From Arsenophonus sp052171275 (GTDB lineage: Bacteria > Pseudomonadota > Gammaproteobacteria > Enterobacterales > Enterobacteriaceae): DNA of 64,000 nucleotides. Below, piece by piece: positions 34,598 to 45,078 of this stretch. Location: positions 744,001-808,000 of the forward strand of contig CM125795.1 in assembly GCA_052171275.1 (NCBI GenBank), given 5' to 3'. A program made the translations under genes and the position numbers. The stretch's first letter is position 1. Every line of letters starts with the position of its first letter. Under the pieces are notes generated by a model, which had not been told where the DNA came from, made no database searches, and saw only the letters and a program-made list of their open reading frames with translations.

Positions 34598-35991
34598 TAT
34601 TATATGTTTTGACTAGATTAGATAATATTAGTTTATATTTTCAATATTTAGAATATATTAACTGTAGTTTATTTAATTATATATTTTTTTAATATACTTT
34701 ATTAAGTTATTTAAATAATAAAGATAATAATAATTATGTTAATAACATTATATAGAATTCATCTTTTTGAAAGAATTTTCTATTTTAATCTGGATTATTC
34801 ATATTAGGATTATAATATCCATTTTTTATTTTTTTGTTTTTAATTTAACAAAATAATATGAAAAATAATTAATTATTAATTATAAGAAATATATATGTTA
34901 TTTATTTTTTTTCTATATTTATATATATAGAGATGTTAATGGATATATAAACACTAATATAATTCTTATCTTCATATAATAAGAATATAATATTAAATAT
35001 CTTTAATATAAAATAAGAACAGAGTTTTTCAGAAATCATTATTGATTTAGTTTACTAGTTATTAAATTAATAAATATCAAGTAATTCTTTTATTTTTTTA
35101 GTAAAATTAAAATAATTAATTTTTTATTATATTAAATAATTAAAAAAAATTTATATTTTTATTTATTTATTTTTAATTAAATAGATTTTTAAATATATAA
35201 AAATTTATTTAATAAATTTTTATAAATAAAGATTATTTTCTTATTTAATTTTAAATTAAAATTTTAAAATTAATAAATGAATATAATATTATTTAATATA
35301 ATATATAACTTAAATTCATTAAATAAAACTATAATAATAAATTAAAACTATTAATTTTAATAATTATGAAAACTTCATAAATATAAGTAATAAAATAATG
35401 TTATTTAATATTATTAATCTTTAATACTAAATTTATTCTTAACAATTAAATATTAATCTATATTTATTATTTTATATTAGCTTTTTATGTATCGTTAATT
35501 TTTTTATTTTTTAATACTATTTAACATTAGTAATCTTATTTTTTTAACTCGAATAAATTTATGAAAATTGACTATTTTTACTAAAATAGTATACATATTT
35601 TTTGGTATTTATATTTTATGATTATATATAATACGATGTTTAATTATATTATTTTATTATAAAATAAATATATATATTTATTAATTTTTCATTGTTATAT
35701 AGTATTTTCAATTAAAACTTATCTATAATTATATATATAGATAGAGATTAAATATAGTTGGTAAATTACTTTTTTTAATTGTTTTTAATGTGAAATTATT
35801 TTATTAGTGGTAATTTATTTGTATAATTAAAGATTATTCTTCATTTATATTAAATCTATTTTTAATAACATTCTTAGTATTTAGTAACTTATCATAAGAA
35901 TTATTTTAATTTATCTTTATTTATTAAATATATATATTATGGTTTTAGTAAGGAACTTTATATAATAAAAATTATTTTTGAGGAATATAAA

Positions 35992-37329
35992 GTGAATCTT
36001 GATTTATTATATGCAATTATTGGATTTCTTAGCGGTATACTTTTTGGTTCTAGTTTTATCTGGTTAGTTATTGCGCAAAAAATAAATAAAAAAGAATCTG
36101 AATTACGAGATTCTTATAGTATTCAAGCTAGTTATAAAGAAAAAATTGATAATTTAAAAGATTGGAAACTGGAATGTGAACACCGTGATAAAAAACTAAG
36201 ATTACAAATGGAAATTAATCATAATCAAGAAATTGAATTACGTGAAGTTATGACACGGCTTGAAGATACAAAATTAATTTTTGATGAAAAACAGCGATTA
36301 TTAATTGATAATGAACAACGATTAAATACTCAATTTGAAAATTTAGCAAATCGTATTTTTGAACAAAATGAACGTCGAACTTTTGAGCAAAATCGTCAGA
36401 GTTTAATTGCACTACTTACACCTTTTCGTGAACAATTAGATGGTTTTCATCGTCATGTGCATGATAGTTTTAGCCAAGAAATGCGTGAACGTCATACTTT
36501 AGCTTATGAAATTCGTCAACTTCAGAAGTTAAATACAGAGATGGCAAAAGAAACAATTAATTTAACTAAAGCGTTAAAAGGTGATAATAAAATTCAAGGA
36601 AATTGGGGTGAAACAATTTTATCTCGTATATTAGAAACTTCTGGATTAAGGAAGGGATATGAATTTGAAACTCAAATTAGTATTAATACATCTAATAGTC
36701 GTTATCAACCAGATGTCATTATTCGTTTACCACAAGGTAAGGATGTTATTATAGATGCTAAAATGTCATTAACAGCTTATGAACACTATTTTAATAGTGA
36801 AGATGAACAACAAAGAGCAACTGCATTACGTGGGCACGTTAATTCGATTCGTAACCATATAAAAGAACTAGGACGAAAAGATTACAATAAGTTAAATGGG
36901 TTAAGATCGTTAGATTATGTATTAATGTTTATTCCTCTTGAACCAGCTTATTTTATTGCCTTACGTGAAGCACCTGAACTTATAGAGGAAGGTTTACGAA
37001 ATAATATTTTATTTGTTTCCCCTTCAACTTTATTGGTCGCAGTACGTATAATTAATAATTTATGGCGTTATGATCAACAAAATAAGAATGCGCAAATAAT
37101 TGCCGATCGTGCTAGTAGAATGTACGATAAAATGAGGTTGTTTATTGATGATATACATGTTTTAGGTAATAGTTTAAATAAAGCGCAGTTAAATTATCAA
37201 TCTGTAATCAAAAAATTATCAGAAGGAAAGGGTAATTTAATTAGCCAAGCAGAAAACTTAAAAGAATTAGGGATAGGAGTTAAATGTCCAATTGATACCT
37301 CTTTTAATAAAGAGTTTGACGTGTTATAA
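35992..37329 (+). CDS. rmuC: DNA recombination protein RmuC
   Basis: RmuC limits inversions and rearrangements at inverted repeats in E. coli and is related to restriction-type nuclease folds; the exact biochemical activity is not settled. The 445-residue protein (E. coli 475) has one N-terminal membrane segment at about 6-28, a long coiled coil through about residue 200, and the conserved domain with GNWGETILSRILE, QPDVIIRLPQGKDVIIDAKM (the Asp...Asp-x-Lys nuclease-like core) and LDYVLMFIPLEPA. The non-conserved E. coli C-terminal tail is shortened. The start is GTG at 35992, chosen because GAGGA at 35980-35984 lies 7 nt upstream. It is followed by ubiE, as in E. coli. Its retention is notable in a genome so full of inverted repeats. 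Confidence 0.95.
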   Translation: MNLDLLYAIIGFLSGILFGSSFIWLVIAQKINKKESELRDSYSIQASYKEKIDNLKDWKLECEHRDKKLRLQMEINHNQEIELREVMTRLEDTKLIFDEKQRLLIDNEQRLNTQFENLANRIFEQNERRTFEQNRQSLIALLTPFREQLDGFHRHVHDSFSQEMRERHTLAYEIRQLQKLNTEMAKETINLTKALKGDNKIQGNWGETILSRILETSGLRKGYEFETQISINTSNSRYQPDVIIRLPQGKDVIIDAKMSLTAYEHYFNSEDEQQRATALRGHVNSIRNHIKELGRKDYNKLNGLRSLDYVLMFIPLEPAYFIALREAPELIEEGLRNNILFVSPSTLLVAVRIINNLWRYDQQNKNAQIIADRASRMYDKMRLFIDDIHVLGNSLNKAQLNYQSVIKKLSEGKGNLISQAENLKELGIGVKCPIDTSFNKEFDVL

Positions 37330-37413
37330 TTTAAAAAAGTTAATATAATATAAATAAAATATAATGATATTATTATTATATATTAATTATTTAATGATTA
37401 AATGAGTATAAAG

Positions 37414-38169
37414 ATGCTAAATCAAATTAAAGAAAAAACTGATTTTGGTTTTCATAAGGTAGACAAAAATAAAAAAGCAGATATGGTTGCTGCTATTTTT
37501 CATTCAGTAGCTGAAAAATATGATCTTATGAATGACTTAATGTCATTTGGAATGCATCGAATTTGGAAACGTTTTACGATACAAGCAAGCGGTGCTCATT
37601 ATGGGCAATATATTTTAGATCTAGCTGGTGGCACAGGAGATTTAACATCTGAATTTTCTAAAATTGTTGGCGAAAAAGGTCAAGTTACTTTAGTTGATAT
37701 TAATAGTTCTATGTTAAAAGTAGGTAGAGAAAAACTTCGAGATAAAGGTATCATTACTAATATTAATTATATACAGGCTGATGCTGAAGAACTCCCATTT
37801 CATGATAATTTTTTTGATTGTATTAGTATTTCTTTTGGTCTGCGAAATATTACTAATAAAGATAAAGCACTTAAGTCAATGTTTAGAGTATTGAAACCTA
37901 ATGGTCGTTTATTAGTGCTAGAATTTTCAAAACCTATTTTTACAGTATTAAGTAAAATTTATGATGCTTATTCTTTTTATATTTTACCATGCATCGGTAA
38001 AATTGTAGTTAATGATACTGATAGTTACCGCTATATGGCTGAATCTATTCGTATGCATCCTGATCAGGATGCTTTAAAAACAATGATAGAGTTTATAGGT
38101 TTTGAACAAGTTTCTTATATTAATATTACAGGTGGAATTGTTGCTCTACATATTGGATTTAAGTTTTAA
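37414..38169 (+). CDS. ubiE: Ubiquinone/menaquinone C-methyltransferase UbiE
   Basis: UbiE uses S-adenosylmethionine for the C-methylation of 2-octaprenyl-6-methoxy-benzoquinol in ubiquinone synthesis and of demethylmenaquinol. Motifs in order are the N-terminal KADMVAAIFHSVAEKYDLMN, the SAM-binding ILDLAGGTGDL (67-77), the acidic DINSS strand end, ISFGLRN and VLEFSKP, and the C-terminal SYRYMAESIRMHPDQ. An in-frame ATG at 37402 would add four residues. I prefer 37414 because it gives 251 residues, the E. coli length, and places FGF at 11-13 exactly as there; neither start has a strong Shine-Dalgarno. It lies 84 nt after rmuC. In E. coli ubiJ follows; here it is replaced by 655 bp of non-coding DNA. 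Confidence 0.96.
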   Translation: MLNQIKEKTDFGFHKVDKNKKADMVAAIFHSVAEKYDLMNDLMSFGMHRIWKRFTIQASGAHYGQYILDLAGGTGDLTSEFSKIVGEKGQVTLVDINSSMLKVGREKLRDKGIITNINYIQADAEELPFHDNFFDCISISFGLRNITNKDKALKSMFRVLKPNGRLLVLEFSKPIFTVLSKIYDAYSFYILPCIGKIVVNDTDSYRYMAESIRMHPDQDALKTMIEFIGFEQVSYINITGGIVALHIGFKF

Positions 38170-38824
38170 TATGGATTGATATCAAGTACCAGTCAAGATA
38201 TAAACTATTAAAAAATATTTTTACATGTTAAAAAATATTTTTATTTTTTAATTTATATTAAATTAAATTTTTATATAAAAAAGTATTAAATAAGAAGATT
38301 AAAGATATTTTATAAACTGATTGCGATAATTTTAAAAAAAGAATTGTATCAATAATTGATGCTTTTACTTCTAAAATAACGAATTGATATACTTATATAA
38401 TGATATATAACATTATATTATGTTATATAAATTAATTTAATAACATTAGTTTATTTTAAAAGTAAAAAATAGTTTTTAAAGTTTTATTAGCAATAAAAGG
38501 ATTATTTTAATAAATATATGATATAAGAATTATTTATAATTAGTAAATATTATTTTATATTATTTAATCTTATTTTTTTATTTATTACATGATTCCCTTA
38601 TATCTGTAAAATTATTTACTTCAATTAATGAGTAACTTGATTAAAAATAAGTTTAGTTAAAATTAATAAACTATCTAATAAATATAATAATTAATTAGTT
38701 GAAAAATATAAAATTTTCTTCAAGATACTAAAAGTATTAAGTTTTATTAATAAGAAAGATTAATAAATATCTTATTGAATATTTTAAAATTAAAATAGTA
38801 ATTAAGTTAAAATAGATGGAAAAT
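38170..38824. other. Gap at the expected place of ubiJ
   Basis: In E. coli ubiJ (about 200 codons) sits between ubiE and ubiB. This gap has almost the size of ubiJ, but no frame of useful length or SCP2-like sequence is visible. I read it as eroded ubiJ, from synteny only. UbiB translation signals are at its right end. A remnant hairpin ATACTaaaAGTAT lies near 38725. Confidence 0.55.
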
Positions 38825-40462
38825 ATGATACCAGGAAAAATTAAGCGACTCTATTTTATAATTCGGATATTCTTAAATTATGGAGTAGATGAACTAATTC
38901 CTAAAATTAAATTTACTTTACCACTAAGGGTTGTACGACGTTGTTTATTTTGGTTATCAAATAAACATAAAGATAAAAATATTGGTGAGTGTTTACGTTT
39001 AGCCTTACAAGATTTAGGACCAGTTTGGATTAAACTTGGTCAGATGCTATCTACTCGCCGAGATCTTTTTCCAACTATGATATCTTCTCAATTAGAATTA
39101 TTACAGGATAAGGTTGCTAGTTTTGATGGCAAGTTAGCTCGTAAGCATATTGAAGAATCATTAGGTTTATCAATTGAAACTCTGTTTGATGATTTTAATG
39201 AGATACCGTTAGCTTCAGCATCAATTGCTCAAGTACATACTGCGAAATTAAAGAAAAATCATAAACAAATTGTAATTAAAGTTATTCGTCCAGATATATT
39301 ACCTATTATTAAAGCTGATATAAATTTGATGTACCAATTAGCTAATTGGATTCCTCTTTTATCAAACGGAAAACGTTTACGTCCTAAGGAAGTTGTTCAA
39401 GATTATGAAAAAACATTAATTAATGAATTAAATTTATTACGTGAGGCAGCAAATACAATACAATTACGTCGTAATTTCAAAAATAGTTCTATGCTTTATA
39501 TTCCAGAGGTTTATACAGATTATTGTAGAAAAAGTGTAATGGTTATGGAGCGTATTTATGGTATTCCAGTCTCTAATATTAGAGCATTAAATAAACATGG
39601 AATTAATATGAAGTTATTAGCTGAACGAGGAGTGAAAGTTTTTTTTACACAAGTTTTTCGTGATAGTTTTTTTCATGCTGACATGCATCCTGGTAATATT
39701 TTTATTAGTCGAGAACATCCTGAAAATCCACAATATATAGGTATTGATTGTGGTATTATTGGTTTTTTAAATAAACATGATAAACGTTATTTAGCAGAGA
39801 ATTTTATCGCCTTTTTTAATCGTAATTATCGTAAAGTAGCTGAATTGCATGTTGATTCAGGATGGTTGCCACCAGATACTAATATAGAAGATTTCGAATG
39901 TGCTATCCGCACACTTTGTGAACCTATTTTTGAAAAATCACTAGCAGAAATTTCTTTTGGTCATATTTTATTTAATTTATTCAATACTACAAGTTGCTTT
40001 AATATGGAAATTCAACCTCAATTAGTGTTACTTGAAAAAACATTACTATATATTGAAGGATTAGGAAAACAACTTTATCCACAATTAGATTTATGGAATA
40101 CAGCTAAACCTTTTCTTGAAGATTGGCTACATCAGCAATTTGGATTAACAGCAATTATTAGTTCTTTTAAAGAAAGATCACCATTTTGGATAGAAAAAAT
40201 GCCTGAAATTCCTGATCTTATTTACGGAGCCTTTAAGCAAGGTAAATATTTACAAGATAATTTTGAAAAATTTGCTCTTCAGTTGAAAAGGCAACAAGTA
40301 AAAAAAAGAAAGGATCTCTATTTTATAGAGATTGGAGTAACTTTTCTGTTATGCGGTACTTTATTTCAAATTTTTGATTCAAAAATTTTCGCCGTTTGGT
40401 TTATATTTTTTGCTATAATTTTATTAGTTCTCGCATGGTATAGAATAAGTAAAATTTATTAA
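38825..40462 (+). CDS. ubiB: Ubiquinone biosynthesis atypical kinase/ATPase UbiB
   Basis: UbiB (ADCK/COQ8 family) is a membrane-anchored ATPase needed for ubiquinone synthesis, thought to help move or extract lipid intermediates for the Ubi complex. The protein from this start has 545 residues (E. coli 546). It has the family-specific KxGQ motif in VWIKLGQMLSTR (Lys70), the Ala-rich loop ASASIAQVH, the ATP lysine in VIKVIRPD (Lys152), the catalytic FFHADMHPGNIFI and metal-binding GIDCGIIG segments, and two C-terminal membrane helices. An upstream in-frame ATG at 38816 would add three residues; I prefer 38825 because MIPGKIKRLYFII aligns with the E. coli start MTPGEVRRLYFII and GGA lies 4 nt before it. 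It is followed by tatA, as in E. coli. Confidence 0.96.
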   Translation: MIPGKIKRLYFIIRIFLNYGVDELIPKIKFTLPLRVVRRCLFWLSNKHKDKNIGECLRLALQDLGPVWIKLGQMLSTRRDLFPTMISSQLELLQDKVASFDGKLARKHIEESLGLSIETLFDDFNEIPLASASIAQVHTAKLKKNHKQIVIKVIRPDILPIIKADINLMYQLANWIPLLSNGKRLRPKEVVQDYEKTLINELNLLREAANTIQLRRNFKNSSMLYIPEVYTDYCRKSVMVMERIYGIPVSNIRALNKHGINMKLLAERGVKVFFTQVFRDSFFHADMHPGNIFISREHPENPQYIGIDCGIIGFLNKHDKRYLAENFIAFFNRNYRKVAELHVDSGWLPPDTNIEDFECAIRTLCEPIFEKSLAEISFGHILFNLFNTTSCFNMEIQPQLVLLEKTLLYIEGLGKQLYPQLDLWNTAKPFLEDWLHQQFGLTAIISSFKERSPFWIEKMPEIPDLIYGAFKQGKYLQDNFEKFALQLKRQQVKKRKDLYFIEIGVTFLLCGTLFQIFDSKIFAVWFIFFAIILLVLAWYRISKIY

Positions 40463-40571
40463 AGTTTATTTTTAACAAAATATATTGAAATATTTATGTT
40501 TCTAATATAGAAGTAAAATATATAATTGTAATTATATTTAGTTTTGTTATATTTTGTAGAGGTATATATCA

Positions 40572-40865
40572 ATGCAAAAAACAATTACTATGGCTACATT
40601 TGGTAGTCCTAGTCAACTATTTATTATTTTTTTATTAATTATTCTAATATTTGGTACTAAGAAATTACGTTCACTTGGATCAGATTTAGGAGAATCATTA
40701 AAAAATTTTAAAAAAGCAATGAGTGATGATCATAATCAAACTGATGATAATAGTAAAGTAGAAAAACGTTTTCATGATGTTGATTTTAAATCAAAAAATA
40801 TTACTGATGAGATGATAATAACTCAATCAAAAGAAATAATTAAAAGCAAAGAAAATAAAGAGTAG
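40572..40865 (+). CDS. tatA: Sec-independent translocase subunit TatA
   Basis: TatA oligomerises around TatBC to let folded twin-arginine proteins cross the inner membrane. The 97-residue product has an N-terminal membrane helix (about residues 14-28, SQLFIIFLLIILIFG), the hinge FGTKKL, and the amphipathic helix RSLGSDLGESLKNFKKAM, followed by a charged tail as in the family. The start at 40572 is supported by AGAGG at 40558-40562. It gives six residues (MQKTIT) before a second ATG at 40590 that would match the short E. coli N-terminus better but has no Shine-Dalgarno; the choice is open. It is first in tatABC, 109 nt after ubiB and 11 nt before tatB. Confidence 0.95.
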   Translation: MQKTITMATFGSPSQLFIIFLLIILIFGTKKLRSLGSDLGESLKNFKKAMSDDHNQTDDNSKVEKRFHDVDFKSKNITDEMIITQSKEIIKSKENKE

Positions 40866-40876
40866 GTATCACAACT

Positions 40877-41428
40877 ATGCTTGAAATAAGTTTTAGTGAA
40901 CTGCTATTAATTATGATTATTGGATTGATCGTCCTTGGTCCAGAGCGTTTTCCAATAGCTATTAAAACCAGTATTAACTGGATACGTGCATTATTTTCAT
41001 TAGCTGCTAACGTTCAACATGAACTTTTACAAGAATTAAAATTGCAAGAATTACAGGAAAGACTAAAAAAGATAGAAGAAAAAACACAATTACAAACTCT
41101 TTCAGAAGAATTTGAGCAATCAATGAAAGAATTAAAAAAATTTAGTAAGACATTGAAGAAAAATTATCAATCATCAAATGATGCTATAAATGCAGAATTA
41201 TCTAAAATAAAAGTATTTACAGGTGATCTTGATGTTAATATACCAGAAATAGTAGATAAAAAAAAGTTTATTATAGACAATAAACAACAAGAATCATCAA
41301 TAATTGTTAAGAAATTTGTAACAACAACGTCATTAAATTTTGCTAAAAGCAAAGATTCTTTGGAATATGAATATACTACTAAAAATAAGATAAAAAATAA
41401 TTTTGATAAAATTAATGGTGAAAATTAA
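40877..41428 (+). CDS. tatB: Sec-independent translocase subunit TatB
   Basis: TatB forms the twin-arginine receptor with TatC. The 183-residue protein (E. coli 171) starts MLEISFSELLLIMIIGLIVL, with the conserved Glu8 in the membrane helix and the LGPERFP hinge (20-26). An amphipathic and coiled-coil-like region follows (WIRALFSLAANVQHELLQEL, KLQELQERLKKIEEK), and then a variable, Lys/Asn/Ile-rich tail without the Pro/Ala-rich stretch of E. coli. The tail composition reflects the A/T bias. It is separated by only 3 nt from tatC and is clearly in one operon with tatA and tatC. Confidence 0.96.
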   Translation: MLEISFSELLLIMIIGLIVLGPERFPIAIKTSINWIRALFSLAANVQHELLQELKLQELQERLKKIEEKTQLQTLSEEFEQSMKELKKFSKTLKKNYQSSNDAINAELSKIKVFTGDLDVNIPEIVDKKKFIIDNKQQESSIIVKKFVTTTSLNFAKSKDSLEYEYTTKNKIKNNFDKINGEN

Positions 41429-41431
41429 TAT

Positions 41432-42178
41432 ATGTTCATCGATGATCCTCAACCACTTATTAGTCATTTAAGTGAATTACGTAGACGTATTCTTTATAGC
41501 ATATCGACTATTACAGTGGTTTATCTTGCTATAGTTTGCTTTTCAAATGATATCTATAATTTTATCGCTTTACCGTTAATTAAACAGCTACCTCTTAGTT
41601 CTTATATGAGCGCAACTGATATAGCATCAACTTTTTTCATACCAATTAAACTTACGTTTATGGTAGCGATATTTATTTCTATTCCAGTGATATTATATCA
41701 TTTATGGGCTTTTGTAGTTCCTGCGCTTTACAAACATGAAAGGAGATTAATGTTACCTTTATTAATCTCCAGTAGCATATTTTTTTACTCAGGGATACTT
41801 TTTGCTTATTTTTTTGTTTTTCCGTTTATATTTGATTTTTTTATAAAAACTACACCAGAAAACGTTAATTTTATTCCTGATATAAGTAAATATCTTAATT
41901 TTGTTATTACACTTTTTATAGCATTTGGTGCAGCATTTGAAGTTCCTGTTGCTATTATTTTGCTTTGTTGGACAGGATTTACTACGTTAGATTCTTTAAG
42001 GTGTAAACGTCCATACATTATTTTAGGTTCTTTTATTCTTGGCATGTTTTTAACACCACCAGATGTATTTTCTCAGACCTTATTAGCAATACCAATGTAT
42101 TTATTATTTGAATTAGGGTTATTATTATCACGATTTTATATTAATAAAAATAAGAGAACATTACAAGAAAGTAGATAA
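41432..42178 (+). CDS. tatC: Sec-independent translocase subunit TatC
   Basis: TatC is the polytopic receptor that binds the twin-arginine motif of Tat signal peptides. The 248-residue protein (E. coli 258) has six membrane helices. Its functional residues are all in place: the N-terminal HLSELRRRI segment, Phe94 and Glu103 in the first cytoplasmic loop (VVPALYKHERRLMLPL), Glu170 in FEVPVA and Asp211 in LTPPDVFSQ. The C-terminal tail is a little shorter. In E. coli tatD and rfaH follow; here a 2.9 kb desert does. With TatA and TatB complete, an active Tat pathway is likely, although no Tat substrate is encoded in this window. Confidence 0.97.
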   Translation: MFIDDPQPLISHLSELRRRILYSISTITVVYLAIVCFSNDIYNFIALPLIKQLPLSSYMSATDIASTFFIPIKLTFMVAIFISIPVILYHLWAFVVPALYKHERRLMLPLLISSSIFFYSGILFAYFFVFPFIFDFFIKTTPENVNFIPDISKYLNFVITLFIAFGAAFEVPVAIILLCWTGFTTLDSLRCKRPYIILGSFILGMFLTPPDVFSQTLLAIPMYLLFELGLLLSRFYINKNKRTLQESR

Positions 42179-45078
42179 AATGATTTGATAATCTAAAAAA
42201 TTCTATTCTATTAATTACAATCGTTTAATTATAATTTACTTAAATTATTTATTATCTATTAAGTTCAGATATATATTTATTTTGATCTAAATATAAATAT
42301 AATTAGAATAGATTTCTTATTATACTTAAAATATATTATTTTTTGTTTTTAAAATATAATTAATAATAATTAGAATATTAAATAATACTGATGTTTTATA
42401 ATGAAATTATTTTATCTAAAGATTTTTAATAATTCATTAATTATAATATTATTTTTTATAATTATAAAATTATATGGTAAATAAAATAAGAAATTAACTA
42501 TCTCTTTATTTAGTTTTATCTATTTCATACTAATTTAATTAGTATTAATTTTAATATATAGATAATTTTTTAAAAAATATGATTTCAATGGTTTTTCTTC
42601 AGATTATTTTTATATTTCAGTTTTATGGTGTTATAAAATAATATTTTATTTTTATAAGATTTTAATCTTTGTTATATTTATCTTTATTTATAGTAAATGA
42701 TATGAGTCTTTCATATTATAAATATTATTAATAATATTAAAAAAATCATAACTAATAATAAATTTATTATTTTAATTTCATAAAAAAATTTTATATATTA
42801 ATTTAATTAATAGTATTAATGTTTTCTAATATTTTCAATAATTGTTAATTAAAAATAAAGTCATAATTATTATTTATGTATTAAAAATTTATAGAGATGA
42901 TTATACTTGAAATATTTTCATAAAGATATATATAAATATTTTATTATTATATAATTTCTTAATTATCTATATAATAAGATAAATGTTTTAAATTTTAATA
43001 AGTTATTAAAAATCTTTAAGTTGTTTAGACTAAATGCTTTAAGTTACTACATAGTAGTAAAACAATTTAATTAATTGAATTTATTTTAGTAAAGAAAATA
43101 TTTTTTTATCTGAATAATATCTTCATAAAAATAGATTAATTATAGCTATAAACTATAAAATTATTAATTCTAATATTTTTAATATTATTAATATATATAT
43201 TCATTCATATTTTGGATTAATAATGTTTATCTTTATGTTAATTTTAACTTATCTAATATATCCAGATTAATATAAAAATAAATTATTTTATTTGTTATTT
43301 CTTATTAAATAATGTATGAATTTAAGATATTTAATAATTTTTATTAATCATAGTCATAGATATACTTTAAAAAACTTTTAGAATAAAACAAGTTATTTAT
43401 CGCATTTTAGTAAAAAATCTTTTTAAAAATAAAATCTAATTATAATATAACTTCATCAATTATTGAATAAAATAAAAAAATAACTATATTAATATTTTAA
43501 TAGTTAATATTTATTTATATCTTTAATTTTATTAGATATAGAAATAGAATGACTTAAACCTAGTAATTTAAGATTACTTAGATAATTAATTATAAATCAC
43601 TTTTGTTAGTTGATAAAGGAAAAGAATTCTAGTTATATTGATTTTTTAAATTTAATAAGTGATAGTAAGATCTATTATTTTATAATAGAATAAAAATTAA
43701 ATATTAAAATAAGTATATGAATAATTAATTAGTAATATTTAAAATATATAAAACTTCAATTTATAAAAAACATTCGTAAATATTATTGGATATAAACGCG
43801 ATCCTATTTTAATTACATAAATATGAATTAAATTTATATAAATATAACTTTTTTATTAGTTGAAATAAAATAGATAATAGAATTATTAAATAAATAAAAA
43901 AATTAAATGGATTAATAGGATTTCTTTTACATAAAAAATTTATCTATTAATTTTAATGGTAAAAAAATTTTTTTGTTAATTAAATAGAAATAACTGATAT
44001 TTTTTGGTAAAAACTTAAATTCATCAATGATGTATAAAAGTAAATTTATAGATAATGTCTATAGTTAATAAAATTACTATTAAGTTAGTTATAGTTATAT
44101 TAAAAATTAGTGATACAATAAAAATTGTATTGTGATCATAATAACTTTTAAATAATATTTAAAATAAAATAAAATATTATAAGTTATTTTATCTTTCTAT
44201 TATTATGGATAAGATAATATTAAAGTAAATAAAAATATAAAAAATATATTAAATTTTAATTTTAAAAATATATATGCCTTATTAATTTAATTATAATATT
44301 GAATATGATACCTTCTTTATATATTTAAATCTTCTCTATACAATAAGTTTAAAAAATTATAAAAACACTAAAGCTTATAAGTTTTTATGTAAACTCTTTC
44401 TTTATATTTATAAAAAAGATATTTTGAAAAGTATATCTATTTTTTTAAAGTATTTGTTAATATTAATAAATATTAAGTAAATTATAATTTAAACATTCAT
44501 GATAGAATTATATATGTTTTCAACATAATATTATAAATTACTAAATATTTGTATATACATTATTAATGTTACTATAATATATAAGTACTGAATTAAAATC
44601 TTCTTATACTTTATATAAGAATTATAAATTAATAATATTCTAACTATGATTATAGTTAGAATATTCTCCTTAAGAAGAATATAAACATAAATTAATTTCT
44701 GTTGCATTTATTAATGATTATATTAATGGAAATAATAAGAAGAAATATATATTAATTCTACTGATAAGTTTTATCTAATAAATTTTTATGAAATTTTATC
44801 ATTTTAAATAAAAATATTATATTCTACATTAAAATAATATATTAAATTATTTTGTTATGAAATAACATTTTTGTTTTGATAATTTTAATTATTATTAATA
44901 TTTTCTCATACAAATTAATTATAAAATACTAAAAATAAGTTTTATCTATGTATTTAACTTTTAAAATTAATTCAAAAGATTTAATTTATAATAGATAGAT
45001 AAATTAAATCTTATTAATAATTTTTATTAAATAATTGTATAATAAAATTATTATATATTAAAAAATAGAAAACATATA
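42179..45078. other. 2.9 kb gene-free gap between tatC and ubiD (place of tatD and rfaH)
   Basis: No recognisable gene. In E. coli tatD and rfaH (together about 1.3 kb) lie here, so the gap is larger than the genes it replaces. It contains a 14-bp hairpin (44634-44665) and a smaller one near 44112-44129 (ATACAAT/ATTGTAT). A 20-codon open frame at about 42579 is too short to interpret. No promoter for ubiD could be assigned. Confidence 0.6.
44634..44665. repeat. 14-bp perfect hairpin, 4-nt loop
   Basis: Arms AATATTCTAACTAT (44634-44647) and its complement (44652-44665) pair perfectly around GATT. It lies about 410 nt upstream of ubiD. Confidence 0.5.

Larger units (their letters stand above)
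33355..35991. other. 2.6 kb gene-free gap between yjcE and rmuC
   Basis: No gene seen. YjcE and rmuC are not neighbours in E. coli, so a rearrangement junction lies here. The stretch contains the yjcE terminator, a 17-bp direct repeat (33718 and 33749) and a short 9-bp tandem repeat near 34571. The last 100 bp before rmuC carry its Shine-Dalgarno. Confidence 0.6.
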
